DNA of 64,000 bases from Rugamonas aquatica (GCF_009380215.1 NZ_WHUG01000001.1:434001-498000), one strand, 5' to 3'. Positions 24,703-33,085 are shown, counted from the stretch's first letter. Notes: generated by a model from the letters alone, not told the origin. Numbers and translations: made by a program.

Positions 24703-26877
24703 CGTCTCGGCCAGCCAGGACTGGAAGGCCGGCAGCGGTTGCGGCCGGCTGTACAGATAGCCCTGGTAGGCGTCGCAGCCCAGCTCAGCCAGCAGTTGGC
24801 GCTGGGCCGGCGTCTCCACTCCCTCGGCGATGACATCGAGCCGCAGGCTGCGCGCCATCGCGATGATGGTCAGCACGATGGCCTGGTCGTTGGGATCGCT
24901 GGCCAGGTCGCGCACGAAGGACTGGTCGATCTTCAACTGGTCGAGCGGCAGCCGCTTCAGGTACTGCAGCGACGAATAGCCGGTGCCGAAATCGTCGAGC
25001 GAGAACTTGATGCCGATCGCCTTCAGCGCGGTCATGCTGGCGATGGTGTCCTCGATGTTTTCCAGCAGCAGGCCTTCGGTCAGCTCCAGCTTCAGGCGCG
25101 CGGGGACGATGCCGTAGCGCTCGATCGCGCTGCGCACGCGGGCGCAGAAATCGGGCTGGCGGAACTGCTTGGCGCTGACGTTGATCGACAGCACCAGCTC
25201 GCGCGTGGCCTCGTCGCGCTGCCAGTCGCGCAGCTGCCTGCAAGCCTGTTCCAGCACCCAGTCGCCCAGCAGCAGTATCAGTCCGGTTTCCTCGGCCAGC
25301 GGGATGAACTGCGCCGGCGAGATCGAGCTGCCGTCAGGCTTGATCCAGCGTATCAAGGCCTCGGCTCCGGTGGCGCGGCCGTCGGCGTCGACCTGGCCCT
25401 GGTAGAACAGCTCGAACTGCTGATGGTCGAACGCCGTCCGCAACTCGTTCTCCAGCTGGGCGCGGGCGCTGAGGGTGTCCTGCATGCGCTGGTCGAAGAA
25501 GCGCATGCCGTTGCGGCCGGCCTGCTTGGCCTGGTACATGGCGATGTCGGCCTGCATCAGCAGCTCGTCGGGGTGTTGGCGCTGCTCGTCGTGGAACAGC
25601 GTGGCGCCGATGCTGGGCGTGCTGTGGCAATGGTGCGGGCCCAGCTGGTAGGGCTGGTTCAGCGTCGCCAGGATCTTGCTGCCCAGCGCTTCGGTCTGCG
25701 CCGCCGCTTCCAGCGGGTGACGGCTCATGCCGTCGATCAGCACCACGAATTCGTCGCCGCCCAGCCGCGCCACGGTGTCGGCCTGGCGCAGGCAGGTGCG
25801 CAGGCGCGACGCCACCTGTTGCAGCAGCAGGTCGCCGGTGTTGTGACCCAGCGTGTCGTTGAGCGTCTTGAAGTTGTCGAGGTCGATGAACATCAGGGCG
25901 CCGTAGTTGCCGCTCAGCGCGCTGGCGGCCAGCACCTGGCGCAGCCGGTCCATCAGCAGGCGGCGGTTGGGCAGGCGGGTCAGCGGATCGTAGAAGGCCA
26001 GGTTCTTGATTTCATCGTTGGCCGCCTTGCTCAGCGTGATATCGGTCAGCGCGCCGACGTAGTGGGTGGTGCGGCCATCCTCGTCCCGCACGGCGGCGAT
26101 GTGCAGGCGCTCGGGGTAGATTTCGCCGTTCTTGCGGCGATTCCAGATTTCACCCTCCCAGGTACCGGTGGTGGCGATGGCCTTGTGCATGGCCTGGTAG
26201 AAGGCGGCGTCGTGGCGGCCGGAACTGAGCATATTGGGGCGGCGGCCGATGACCTCGTCGCTGGCGTAGCCGGTGATGTTGGTGAACGCGTGATTCACCT
26301 GCACGATGTTGCTGTTGGCGTCGGTCACCATCATGCCTTCGGTGGATTCGAAGGCGATGGCGGCGATGCGCAGCCGGGCTTCGTGCTGGCGGCGTTCGGT
26401 GATGTCGCTGTGGGCGATGACCACGCCGGCCGCGCCGTAGCGCAGCGGCGTGACGCTCATGCTGAACCAGCGCTGCTGGCGCGGCGTGTGGCAGGCGTAT
26501 TCGAGTTCGAAACTGGGCACCTCGCCGCTCAGCACCTGTTCGATGCCGGTGCAAGCCCGTTGTGCGCAATCGGCGTCGTCGCCGGTCGTCGCGCGGCAGA
26601 CGGCCAGATAGTTGCTGCCGATGTCGGCGCAGCCCAGGTGGCCGGTGTTGTCGCGGGCAAAGTTGCGCCAGGCTTCGTTGATGGCCAGGATGGTGCCGTC
26701 CCGGCCCAGCACCACCACCTGGGCCGGCAGCGCATCCAGGATGGCGCAGGCGAAGTGATGGCAAGCCTGCGGCAGCGGGCTGGGGACGGAGTCAGGCAGT
26801 GCGCCGCGCGGCGCGCCGTTGTGCCATGGGCATGCCGGCCGGTCCGCATGCAGTGGGTGGGAGTGGGGGTGTTCCAT
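24676..26877 (-). CDS. PAS-PAS-GGDEF-EAL cyclic-di-GMP enzyme
   Basis: This 733-residue soluble protein has two PAS domains (about residues 45-165 and 170-290; PAS hallmarks GRDGTILAINEAW and ITGYASDEVIGRRPN), a GGDEF domain (GGDEF at 373-377, with the RxxD inhibitory site nine residues before it) and an EAL domain (EAL at 506-508, DDFGTG loop, LKID and AEGVE). All catalytic motifs of both domains look intact, so it could make and break c-di-GMP. No membrane segments. Two FNR/ANR-type TTGAT-N4-ATCAA boxes lie 45-80 bp upstream of its start, and AAGGCGG serves as RBS, pointing to oxygen- or NO-responsive expression. Confidence 0.93.
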   Translation of the reverse strand: MEHPHSHPLHADRPACPWHNGAPRGALPDSVPSPLPQACHHFACAILDALPAQVVVLGRDGTILAINEAWRNFARDNTGHLGCADIGSNYLAVCRATTGDDADCAQRACTGIEQVLSGEVPSFELEYACHTPRQQRWFSMSVTPLRYGAAGVVIAHSDITERRQHEARLRIAAIAFESTEGMMVTDANSNIVQVNHAFTNITGYASDEVIGRRPNMLSSGRHDAAFYQAMHKAIATTGTWEGEIWNRRKNGEIYPERLHIAAVRDEDGRTTHYVGALTDITLSKAANDEIKNLAFYDPLTRLPNRRLLMDRLRQVLAASALSGNYGALMFIDLDNFKTLNDTLGHNTGDLLLQQVASRLRTCLRQADTVARLGGDEFVVLIDGMSRHPLEAAAQTEALGSKILATLNQPYQLGPHHCHSTPSIGATLFHDEQRQHPDELLMQADIAMYQAKQAGRNGMRFFDQRMQDTLSARAQLENELRTAFDHQQFELFYQGQVDADGRATGAEALIRWIKPDGSSISPAQFIPLAEETGLILLLGDWVLEQACRQLRDWQRDEATRELVLSINVSAKQFRQPDFCARVRSAIERYGIVPARLKLELTEGLLLENIEDTIASMTALKAIGIKFSLDDFGTGYSSLQYLKRLPLDQLKIDQSFVRDLASDPNDQAIVLTIIAMARSLRLDVIAEGVETPAQRQLLAELGCDAYQGYLYSRPQPLPAFQSWLAETSQAATADA

Positions 26878-26920
26878 GTAGCCGCCTTGCCGATGTGATT
26901 TGAAGATGACATGCAGCGTA

Positions 26921-26956
26921 TCGATTTACATCAAGAAAAAAATTGATGTAGATCAA
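26921..26956 (-). promoter_or_regulatory. Tandem FNR/ANR-type boxes upstream of the GGDEF-EAL gene
   Basis: TTGAT-GTAG-ATCAA (26943-26956) is a perfect match to the FNR/ANR consensus, and TCGAT-TTAC-ATCAA (26921-26934) matches with one base changed. Centres are 22 bp apart, two helical turns. If transcription starts near 26908, the perfect box would centre at about -41.5, the class II activating position, with TACGCT as a -10 at 26915-26920. Together the two also form a 12-base inverted repeat with one mismatch. Confidence 0.65.
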
Positions 26957-27005
26957 AGAAGAGGCGTTAAAGTTGCTTGAGGCAAACGCTTGCAAATGGT
27001 AAGCG

Positions 27006-28061
27006 TCAGGCGGCGGCCTGTATGGCGCCGGCCAGCACGTAGCGGTTCTTGCCGTGCCGCTTGGCGAGGTAGAGCGCCTCGTCGGCCCGTTTGTAGCTGA
27101 CCGACAGGTCGCAGTCCTTGTCAAATTCGGCTATGCCTATGCTGACGGTGCGTGGCGGATGGGCGGCGGCGCGCACGCCGTCCAGTAACGCCGTGGCGAA
27201 GTCCAGCGCGTCGGCCGCCTCGCCGTGGAACAGCACGCCGAATTCCTCGCCTCCCAGCCGTCCCGACAGGTGGCCCATGCCCAAGCTGTCGATCACCGCA
27301 GCCGTGTGGATCAAGACCTCGTCGCCGGCGTCGTGGCCCAGCGTGTCGTTGATCTTCTTGAAGTCGTCGATGTCTATCATCAGGAAGAACAACGGTTTGT
27401 TCGACGGCAGTTGTTGCGCGCGGCGTGCTTCCAGCGTGAATTTGCGGCGGTTGAACAAGCCGGTGACGACATCCTTGTAGGCGATCTCCGCCAGCTCGCG
27501 CCGCGCGCGGTGGCTGCGCACGCGCAGATTGAGGAAGTAGGCGTGCAGATAGATCGCCATGGCGAAGCTGCTGCCCATGACCAGCAGTGACAGATTGAAG
27601 CTGAGCTCGCCAGGCCGGGCCGGGAAATTGCCGATGGTGAGAATGGCCCACACGCCGACGGCGGCGCCGATGTAGTTCAGCATGCCGCCGAAGATGGGCG
27701 CGGCCGACAGCGTCAGCACGGTGCCCACCGGCAGCACCCAGAACGTCGGGTCGGGGCAATAGGCGGTCAGCAGGCGGAAGGCGAAGGCGGTGGACGTGGT
27801 GCCGATGATGCCGGAGATGACCAGCGCCTTGACGGACGGGGCGCGCAGCGAGATCAGCAGGCTGAGCAGCATACCCGGCAGGCCGAACAGCACGCCGGCC
27901 TGCAGCGTCTGGCCGCTGGCCGCAAGCATCAGCGCCGCCACGAACCAGCTCAGCAAGCCTACGCTCTGGGAAATGATGGCGACCGGCCGCAATTCCGAGA
28001 AGAACAGTTGCTGTTCGTCGTGGTCGCCGCCGTAGTAGGAATAGGGTAGTAGTTTGCGCAT
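27006..28061 (-). CDS. Membrane-bound diguanylate cyclase (GGEEF)
   Basis: The N-terminal half of this 351-residue protein has about six hydrophobic segments (residues ~28-185), a membrane sensor module similar in size to MASE domains. The C-terminal GGDEF domain starts DVVTGLFNRRKF and carries the active GGEEF signature at 270-274 within RLGGEEFGVLF. The RxxD feedback site is absent: the stretch before it reads MGHLSGRL. It would make c-di-GMP without product inhibition (inference). It lies upstream of the GGDEF-EAL gene on the same strand, but the FNR-type boxes between them suggest separate promoters. Confidence 0.9.
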   Translation of the reverse strand: MRKLLPYSYYGGDHDEQQLFFSELRPVAIISQSVGLLSWFVAALMLAASGQTLQAGVLFGLPGMLLSLLISLRAPSVKALVISGIIGTTSTAFAFRLLTAYCPDPTFWVLPVGTVLTLSAAPIFGGMLNYIGAAVGVWAILTIGNFPARPGELSFNLSLLVMGSSFAMAIYLHAYFLNLRVRSHRARRELAEIAYKDVVTGLFNRRKFTLEARRAQQLPSNKPLFFLMIDIDDFKKINDTLGHDAGDEVLIHTAAVIDSLGMGHLSGRLGGEEFGVLFHGEAADALDFATALLDGVRAAAHPPRTVSIGIAEFDKDCDLSVSYKRADEALYLAKRHGKNRYVLAGAIQAAA

Positions 28062-28156
28062 GCAGTCTCAAGGCCGTCCCGTGGAGGGCATTGAGTATAC
28101 TTGTTAGTTTGCCCACATCCCAGCGAATTCCGGAAATGTGGGCAAATATTTAAGCA

Positions 28157-28969
28157 TTACATGCGTGGTTCGCCGGTATTGCTATTGACGGCGATGGACT
28201 GGCCCGGAGGCGTGCTCATCTGCACACGGTGTTCCTGGCCCCGGTAGTTGTACGTCACATCCCAGTACTCAGGCTTGGGATTGCTGACGTTTTCGCAGCG
28301 GCGCACGTCGCGTGCATAGCTTTGCTGGTTACTGTTGTTGGCCATGTTGTTGCCGATGGCCGCACCCGCCACCGCGCCGCCGGCCGTGGCCACATCGCGT
28401 CCCGTGCCGCCGCCCACCTGGTGGCCCAGGATGCCGCCGATCAGGGCGCCGGCGATGACGCCGCCGACATTGTTGCCGCTACGGGCAGGTTCGGTCACCT
28501 GCTGGCGTTCGACCCAGCAGCGTTGTTCCGGCGTGCCGACCACGGCGCGTACCGAGGTCACAGGCACATCGACCAGGCGCTCCCTTGGACGGCGGCGGTA
28601 TTCATAGGTCGGCTGCGGCAGCGGCGCCGGCGCTTCGTTGGCGTAGCTGTCGCGCTTGCCCACCGGGCGAACCGACGAGATGCGGTCGTTCATGCCCATG
28701 CCGGCCAGCGACTCGTAGCTGCCGTGGCGCAGCACCATGCAGTTGCCGCGGAAGTTGGCGTCGTCGCAGACTTCCCACTGGCCGCGGTCGACCACGACGG
28801 ACGAGGCGCGGTCGTTGAAGCCGTTGCGTGTGAAGTCGCGCACCTGCTGGTTGGCGGTGAAGGTGCGGCCGCGCCAGCCGTCATGTTCGTAAAACGTGAT
28901 CTGGGCCATGGCTTGCGACGCCAGCGTCAGGGTGGCGATGGCCATTGCGATGTTGAGGGGCTTGTTCAT
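28157..28969 (-). CDS. Beta/gamma-crystallin plus glycine-zipper envelope protein
   Basis: This 270-residue protein has a signal peptide (MNKPLNIAMAIATLTLASQAMA) followed by two beta/gamma-crystallin Greek-key motifs at about 24-62 and 66-105. Each ends in the calcium-binding type signature (NDRASS and NDRISS), with FYEHDGWRGR and CDDANFRGNC as key aromatic and turn elements. After a Pro-rich linker comes a glycine-zipper domain (GGVIAGALIGGILGHQVGGG to GGAVAGAAIGNN, about 165-215), as in SlyB-like outer-membrane lipoproteins, though there is no lipobox. It is likely periplasmic or outer-membrane associated. Function unknown; calcium binding is an inference. Confidence 0.82.
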   Translation of the reverse strand: MNKPLNIAMAIATLTLASQAMAQITFYEHDGWRGRTFTANQQVRDFTRNGFNDRASSVVVDRGQWEVCDDANFRGNCMVLRHGSYESLAGMGMNDRISSVRPVGKRDSYANEAPAPLPQPTYEYRRRPRERLVDVPVTSVRAVVGTPEQRCWVERQQVTEPARSGNNVGGVIAGALIGGILGHQVGGGTGRDVATAGGAVAGAAIGNNMANNSNQQSYARDVRRCENVSNPKPEYWDVTYNYRGQEHRVQMSTPPGQSIAVNSNTGEPRM

Positions 28970-29062
28970 GTTTCATCCTTTTATAGTTATTCGAGCACCT
29001 GCACAATGCCCCCTTTGCGGCGGGCTATCTGTGCGGTCGACAACATAAGAGGATAGTGACTA

Positions 29063-29473
29063 TCACGGCAGGGTGAGGATCACCTTGACGCTGTCGTCCA
29101 CGGCGGACTTTTCAATGTAGCCGATGGCGTTGGGATCGGCGGCGATGGCTTTCTTGACTTCGGCCGTCGAATGCAACTCGGCCGGCATGACGCCCTTGCC
29201 GGTGAAGATGATCTTGGCCCAGGCCGCCTTGACCTGGGAGACATCCTTGCCGGACAGCTTTTGGTAGAACTCGGCCCGGATCGGCGACTTTTCCGCCTGG
29301 TCCAGCGGCACGAACATATTCGACTTGCCCAGGAAGAATTGCGAGGCCTGGTCGGAGAACATGCGGCTGGCCGGGTTCTTGGGATTGACCACCACCACGA
29401 TCTCGGTGCTGGCGGCCGTGGCGCTCAGGAGCGCGGCGCAGACGAAGGCCGCCGGGACAATAATTTTGCGCAT
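29063..29473 (-). CDS. Small PstS-like periplasmic binding protein
   Basis: This 136-residue exported protein (signal peptide MRKIIVPAAFVCAALLSATAAS) corresponds to a single lobe of a phosphate-type periplasmic binding protein: VVVVNPKNPASRMFSDQASQFFLGK, then IRAEFYQKLSGKD and AIGYIEKSAVD. Full-length PstS proteins have two lobes and about 300 residues, so ligand capture as in an ABC system is unlikely. It follows a porin-like gene by 15 nt on the same strand and is probably co-transcribed; similar pairs are annotated in related bacteria as phosphate ABC transporter substrate-binding-like proteins. Role unknown. Confidence 0.75.
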   Translation of the reverse strand: MRKIIVPAAFVCAALLSATAASTEIVVVVNPKNPASRMFSDQASQFFLGKSNMFVPLDQAEKSPIRAEFYQKLSGKDVSQVKAAWAKIIFTGKGVMPAELHSTAEVKKAIAADPNAIGYIEKSAVDDSVKVILTLP

Positions 29474-29488
29474 AAAAATCCCTCCGTA

Positions 29489-30643
29489 TTAAAAGACGAT
29501 CTGCCAGGAAGCGGCCAGCAGATTGGCGTCGCCGGTGAACTGGAATTTGGATTTATCCTTGATCTTGTCGAATTGAACCTTCAAGGCTTGCGAGGTGGTG
29601 TAATCCCAGCGATAGCTGAGCGACGTGGTGGCGTGTTTTTCGGTGCCGGTCGGCCAATACTCGGCACGTTCCTGGAATTGCGACCAGGAAAGCATCCATG
29701 TGTGTTTATCCATCTTATATCCGCCCGAATAAGACTGGGCGGTGTAGGTGTTTTTGACCGACGGCCGGTTGATATAGTTAATCTCGCTGCGGACCAGCCA
29801 GTTTTTATAATCCATATTCAGGGAAATGCCGTAAAACGCCTGGCCCACGTCGTTGACGAAGTCGCCGTTCTGGCCCGTCATGACCAGCGAGCGCACGCCG
29901 TTGACGACGGCATAGCGCTCGACCACCGTGTGCATGTAGACGCCGCGTATGCTGAAGATGTCGTTGCTGGCGTCGACGTAGCCGCCGATCATTTTCTTCC
30001 AGCTCTCGTCGATGCGGCTGCTGTAGTACAGGTTGCCGAGCAGTTCGTTGTCGGTGCTTTTGCGGCGGCCCACCCAGGCGTTGGCGGTGTAGGTCCAGTC
30101 GCCGACGTTGTTGGTGTACAGCAGGTTGGCGCCGTCGTAGGAATAGATCTGCCAGGCGTACAAGTCCTGCGACGGCCGCACCCAGGGATAGGCGTAGCCG
30201 ACGTACATGTAGTCCGAGTAGTAGTACAGCGGCAGCCGCTTGCGGCCGGCCTGCAGGGTCAGGTTTTCCGAGATCTTGTAGCTGCCGTAGGCCCAGTCGG
30301 CGTTGACCGAGCTGTCGGCGCCGCGCGCGACCACCTGCACCGTGGCCGACAGCTCGGGCGTGAATTTGAAATTGCCCTGTACCCCGGCCAGGGATTCGGG
30401 TTTGACATCGGTCTTGCGGTATTCGTACACGCCGGCATATTCATAATTGCCGGCAAAGCAGGGACACTGGTAGCTGTATCCCGGCTGGGCATTTAATTGA
30501 TAGGGAGTGGGACCGGAAGCACTGCCGCTTAAAACCCGGCCGACGGTCAATTGTGCGAATCCGCTGAAACTGCTGTCGACGGCGAACGCCGGAGATGAAA
30601 GGATGGTCAATATGGTTAATGCAGGAAATTTTGCAAATCGCAT
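29489..30643 (-). CDS. Porin-like outer-membrane beta-barrel protein
   Basis: This 384-residue protein has a signal peptide (LTILTILSSPAFA-VDSSF) and an aromatic-rich barrel with repeated Tyr/Trp strands, ending SWQIVF with a terminal Phe for Bam recognition. A CPC pair occurs in YSYQCPCFAGNYEY near residue 60, unusual for a porin. I cannot match it with certainty to a named porin family; it resembles DcaP- or maltoporin-like hypothetical porins. It precedes the small PstS-like gene in a two-gene operon. The AT-rich 128-bp gap upstream probably holds its promoter. Confidence 0.72.
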   Translation of the reverse strand: MRFAKFPALTILTILSSPAFAVDSSFSGFAQLTVGRVLSGSASGPTPYQLNAQPGYSYQCPCFAGNYEYAGVYEYRKTDVKPESLAGVQGNFKFTPELSATVQVVARGADSSVNADWAYGSYKISENLTLQAGRKRLPLYYYSDYMYVGYAYPWVRPSQDLYAWQIYSYDGANLLYTNNVGDWTYTANAWVGRRKSTDNELLGNLYYSSRIDESWKKMIGGYVDASNDIFSIRGVYMHTVVERYAVVNGVRSLVMTGQNGDFVNDVGQAFYGISLNMDYKNWLVRSEINYINRPSVKNTYTAQSYSGGYKMDKHTWMLSWSQFQERAEYWPTGTEKHATTSLSYRWDYTTSQALKVQFDKIKDKSKFQFTGDANLLAASWQIVF

Positions 30644-30771
30644 CGTGCTTCCCCTTTGTTAGATTTTCTGCTTTTTAATTTACTATTGAAAAAATAAAAG
30701 GGCAAGAATATTGACTGGAGTGTCTTATTTAGGTATTGAGCAGTTATTAATATTAACTATTTATATGGTTT

Positions 30772-31230
30772 TCACGGTTCGACCGAATGGGCGCGTTTCA
30801 GGCAGCGCAGCACGAAGGTCGAACGGCTGTGACGCAGGCCCGGCAGCTTGTACAGCTTGCGGCGCAGGAACTCCTCGTAGCCCGCCGTGCCGGCCACCGC
30901 CACCTTGATGAGGTAGTCGTATTCGCCGGTCAGCAGGTAGGCTTCCATCACTTCCGGCAGGTCGGCCAGCGCCTGGCCGAATTTCTCGAAGATGTCGTCG
31001 TCATGGCGGTCCAGCGTGACTTCGATGATGACCGTGTCCGGGTAGCCCAGCGCGGTCTGGCTGAGCAGCGCGGTGTAGCCTTCGATCATGCCGCCGTCCT
31101 CCAGCGCCCGCACGCGGTTCCAGCACGGCGTGGTGGACAGGCCGACTTTCTCCGCCAGCTTGGTGTTGCTGAGGCGGCCGTCGCGGCGCAGTTCGCGCAA
31201 GATCTTGCGGTCGAGTTCGTCGATTTCCAT
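30772..31230 (-). CDS. Lrp/AsnC-family transcriptional regulator
   Basis: This 152-residue protein has an N-terminal helix-turn-helix (EIDELDRKILRELRRDGR, then NTKLAEKVGLSTTPCWNRVR) and a C-terminal RAM/ACT-like effector domain with VMEAYLLTGEYDYLIKV. I prefer ATG 31230, typical for the family, over a start 33 bases upstream that would overrun an inverted repeat in the promoter region. It is divergent from a small ACT-like gene across 126 bp. Members sense amino acids; the ligand is not predictable here. Confidence 0.9.
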   Translation of the reverse strand: MEIDELDRKILRELRRDGRLSNTKLAEKVGLSTTPCWNRVRALEDGGMIEGYTALLSQTALGYPDTVIIEVTLDRHDDDIFEKFGQALADLPEVMEAYLLTGEYDYLIKVAVAGTAGYEEFLRRKLYKLPGLRHSRSTFVLRCLKRAHSVEP

Positions 31231-31248
31231 GGGATGTACCTGTAAAAG

Positions 31249-31263
31249 ATGAATATTCTTCAT
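31249..31263. promoter_or_regulatory. Inverted repeat ATGAA-TATTC-TTCAT in Lrp/ACT divergent region
   Basis: Five-base perfect arms flank a five-base A/T-rich centre just upstream of the Lrp-type gene. Size and A/T-rich core are similar to Lrp-family binding sites, so it is a candidate autoregulatory operator. Evidence is a single site only. Confidence 0.35.
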
Positions 31264-31318
31264 ATTTTACAGTGAGTGGAAGAATCTACTGGCATATCCC
31301 ATGAATCGAGCAAAACAA

Positions 31319-31340
31319 GGAAGCCTATTTTGCAGCTTCC
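31319..31340 (+). other. Short hairpin in the leader of the ACT-like gene
   Basis: GGAAGC and GCTTCC form a six-base-pair stem around a ten-base loop, ending 16 bases before the ATG of the ACT-like gene. Because it covers the place where a ribosome-binding site would lie, and no good Shine-Dalgarno is visible, it could affect translation. The stem is short and may be coincidental. Confidence 0.25.
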
Positions 31341-31356
31341 CGGATATTCTGGTTGC

Positions 31357-31641
31357 ATGAATACCACACAAAAAAGCTACCGATTTTGCGTCGAGCAGGA
31401 CGCCCCCATCGCCACGCTGGAAGCGGTGCTGGCGATTGTGCGCCGGCTCGGATTGGAACTGCGCAGCTTGCGCACCACCTTGCATCCGCAGGGCATGGAC
31501 GTGCAGATCCGGCTGGCCGCGGACGATGAGGAACCGCTGACGCTCTGCCGCATGCGGCTCAACAACGTGGTGGGGATATTGGCGGTGCGGGAGATGCCGT
31601 CGCTGGTGGCATCCCCCGAACGGATGGCGGCTAGCCGGTGA
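31357..31641 (+). CDS. Small ACT-fold protein resembling IlvM
   Basis: This 94-residue protein aligns in pattern with the regulatory subunit of acetolactate synthase II: IATLEAVLAIVRRLGLELRSL (beta-alpha-beta opening), then DVQIRLA and LCRMRLNNVVGILAV. This is the ACT fold, which binds amino acids. No acetolactate synthase large subunit is adjacent. Its divergent neighbour is an Lrp/AsnC regulator, whose own effector domain is ACT-like. It could be a free-standing amino-acid sensor or regulatory subunit of an enzyme elsewhere. The 3' end overlaps the convergent permease gene by 11 bases. Confidence 0.7.
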   Translation: MNTTQKSYRFCVEQDAPIATLEAVLAIVRRLGLELRSLRTTLHPQGMDVQIRLAADDEEPLTLCRMRLNNVVGILAVREMPSLVASPERMAASR

Positions 31642-32929
31642 TGTAGGTGTACTTGAACAGGAACAGCGCGGCGATCACCCACACCACAGGCTTGACCTGG
31701 CGCGCCTGGCCGGTCAGCAGCTTGAGGCCCGCGTAGGTGATGAAGCCGAAGGCGATGCCGTGGGCGATGGAGTAGGTGAACGGGATCACCAGCGCGGTGA
31801 TCGCGGCCGGCACGCTCTCTGTGGTGTCGCTCCAGTCCACGTCGACCAGGTCGCGCAGCATCAGGCAGGCGACGAACAGCAAGGCCGGCGCCGTGGCGTA
31901 GGCCGGCACCACGCCGGCGATCGGGGCGAAGAACAGCGCCGCCAGGAACAGCAGCGCCACCACCAGCGCCGTCAAGCCGGTGCGGCCGCCGGCCTGCACG
32001 CCGGCCGCGCTTTCCAGGTAGGCCGTGGTGCTGGACGTGCCCAGCACGGAGCCGGCGACGATGGCGCAGCTGTCGGCCAGTAGCGCCTTGTTCAGGCGCT
32101 TCATCTTGCCATCGACCAGCAGGCCGCCACGGCTGGCCACGCCCATCAGCGTGCCCGTTGCATCGAACAGTTCGACCAGGAAGAACACCAGCACCACATT
32201 GAACAAGCCCAGCGAGGCGGCGCCTTTCAGATCGAACTGGAACAAGGTCGGCGCCAGCGAAGGCGGCAGCGACATGAAGCCGTGGAAGGTATTCCCGCCG
32301 AAGAAGAAGCTCATGATCGTCACCACCACGATGCCGATCAGCAGCGCGCCCGGCACGCGCAGGCGGTCCAGCGTGACGATCAGCAGGAAGCCGAACACGG
32401 CCATGATGGTTTGCGGCTTGTGCATATCGCCCACGCGCACCAGCGTCTCCGGGCTGGCGACCACCAGGCCGGCGCTCTTCATGGCGATCAGCGCCAGGAA
32501 CAGACCCAGGCCCACGGTGATGGCGACCCGCAGCGAGTGTGGTATGCCGTTGACGATCAATTCCCGCACCTTGAACACGCTGACCAGGATGAACAGGCAG
32601 CCCGAAATGAACACGGCGCCCAGCGCCGACTGCCATGGCACGCCCATGCCCAGCACCACGGCGTAGGCGAAGTAGGCGTTCAGGCCCATGCCCGGCGCCA
32701 TGCCGATCGGGTAGTTGGCGTACAGGCCCATGATGATGGTGCCCAGCGCGGCCGCCAGGCAGGTGGCGACGAACACGGCGTCCTTCGGCACGCCGGCGTC
32801 GCCCAGGATGGCCGGGTTGACGAAGATGATGTACGCCATCGTCAGGAAGGTGGTGATGCCCGCTACGACTTCGGTGCGGACGTTGCTGCCGTGCTCAGTG
32901 AGCTTGAAAAATTTGTCGACTGGCGACAT
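31631..32929 (-). CDS. NCS2-family purine permease (AzgA/GhxP-like), second copy
   Basis: This 432-residue membrane protein is a close paralogue of the permease at 20307-21608, sharing LTTFLTMAYIIFVNP at the N-terminus, APGMGLNAYFAY, LFDATGTLMGVA and VQAGGRTGLTA, plus the DVDWSDTTESVPAAI segment. It likely imports hypoxanthine, guanine or adenine. Unlike the first copy it sits outside the catabolic cluster, between an ACT-like gene and a STAS gene, so it may serve salvage. None of the GTTATAG/CCATAAC elements is found upstream. Confidence 0.9.
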   Translation of the reverse strand: MSPVDKFFKLTEHGSNVRTEVVAGITTFLTMAYIIFVNPAILGDAGVPKDAVFVATCLAAALGTIIMGLYANYPIGMAPGMGLNAYFAYAVVLGMGVPWQSALGAVFISGCLFILVSVFKVRELIVNGIPHSLRVAITVGLGLFLALIAMKSAGLVVASPETLVRVGDMHKPQTIMAVFGFLLIVTLDRLRVPGALLIGIVVVTIMSFFFGGNTFHGFMSLPPSLAPTLFQFDLKGAASLGLFNVVLVFFLVELFDATGTLMGVASRGGLLVDGKMKRLNKALLADSCAIVAGSVLGTSSTTAYLESAAGVQAGGRTGLTALVVALLFLAALFFAPIAGVVPAYATAPALLFVACLMLRDLVDVDWSDTTESVPAAITALVIPFTYSIAHGIAFGFITYAGLKLLTGQARQVKPVVWVIAALFLFKYTYITG

Positions 32930-33005
32930 GTGCGTTCTCCCTGATTGCGTCGAGGCCGAAGAATATCACGGGGTGGGGATTCTTCGCGGAATTGCTTCTT
33001 GCACG

Positions 33006-33050
33006 GAAAGATGTAAAAATGAAAAAAACCAGAATAAAACGCCATCTTTC
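33006..33050. repeat. Spaced inverted repeat GAAAGATG / CATCTTTC
   Basis: Perfect eight-base arms are separated by 29 A-rich bases in the divergent gap between the second NCS2 permease and the STAS gene. It could be a paired operator or fold as a hairpin in the STAS leader. The A-rich centre is unlike flanking DNA. Confidence 0.3.
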
Positions 33051-33085
33051 GCTTTCTTCCCCAGCACAGCGTACAGGCCACCATT

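Noticed and set aside
24739-26898. A 719-codon plus-strand open frame opposite the GGDEF-EAL gene
   Set aside because: The minus-strand product has four intact domains; the antisense product has none and is compositionally biased.
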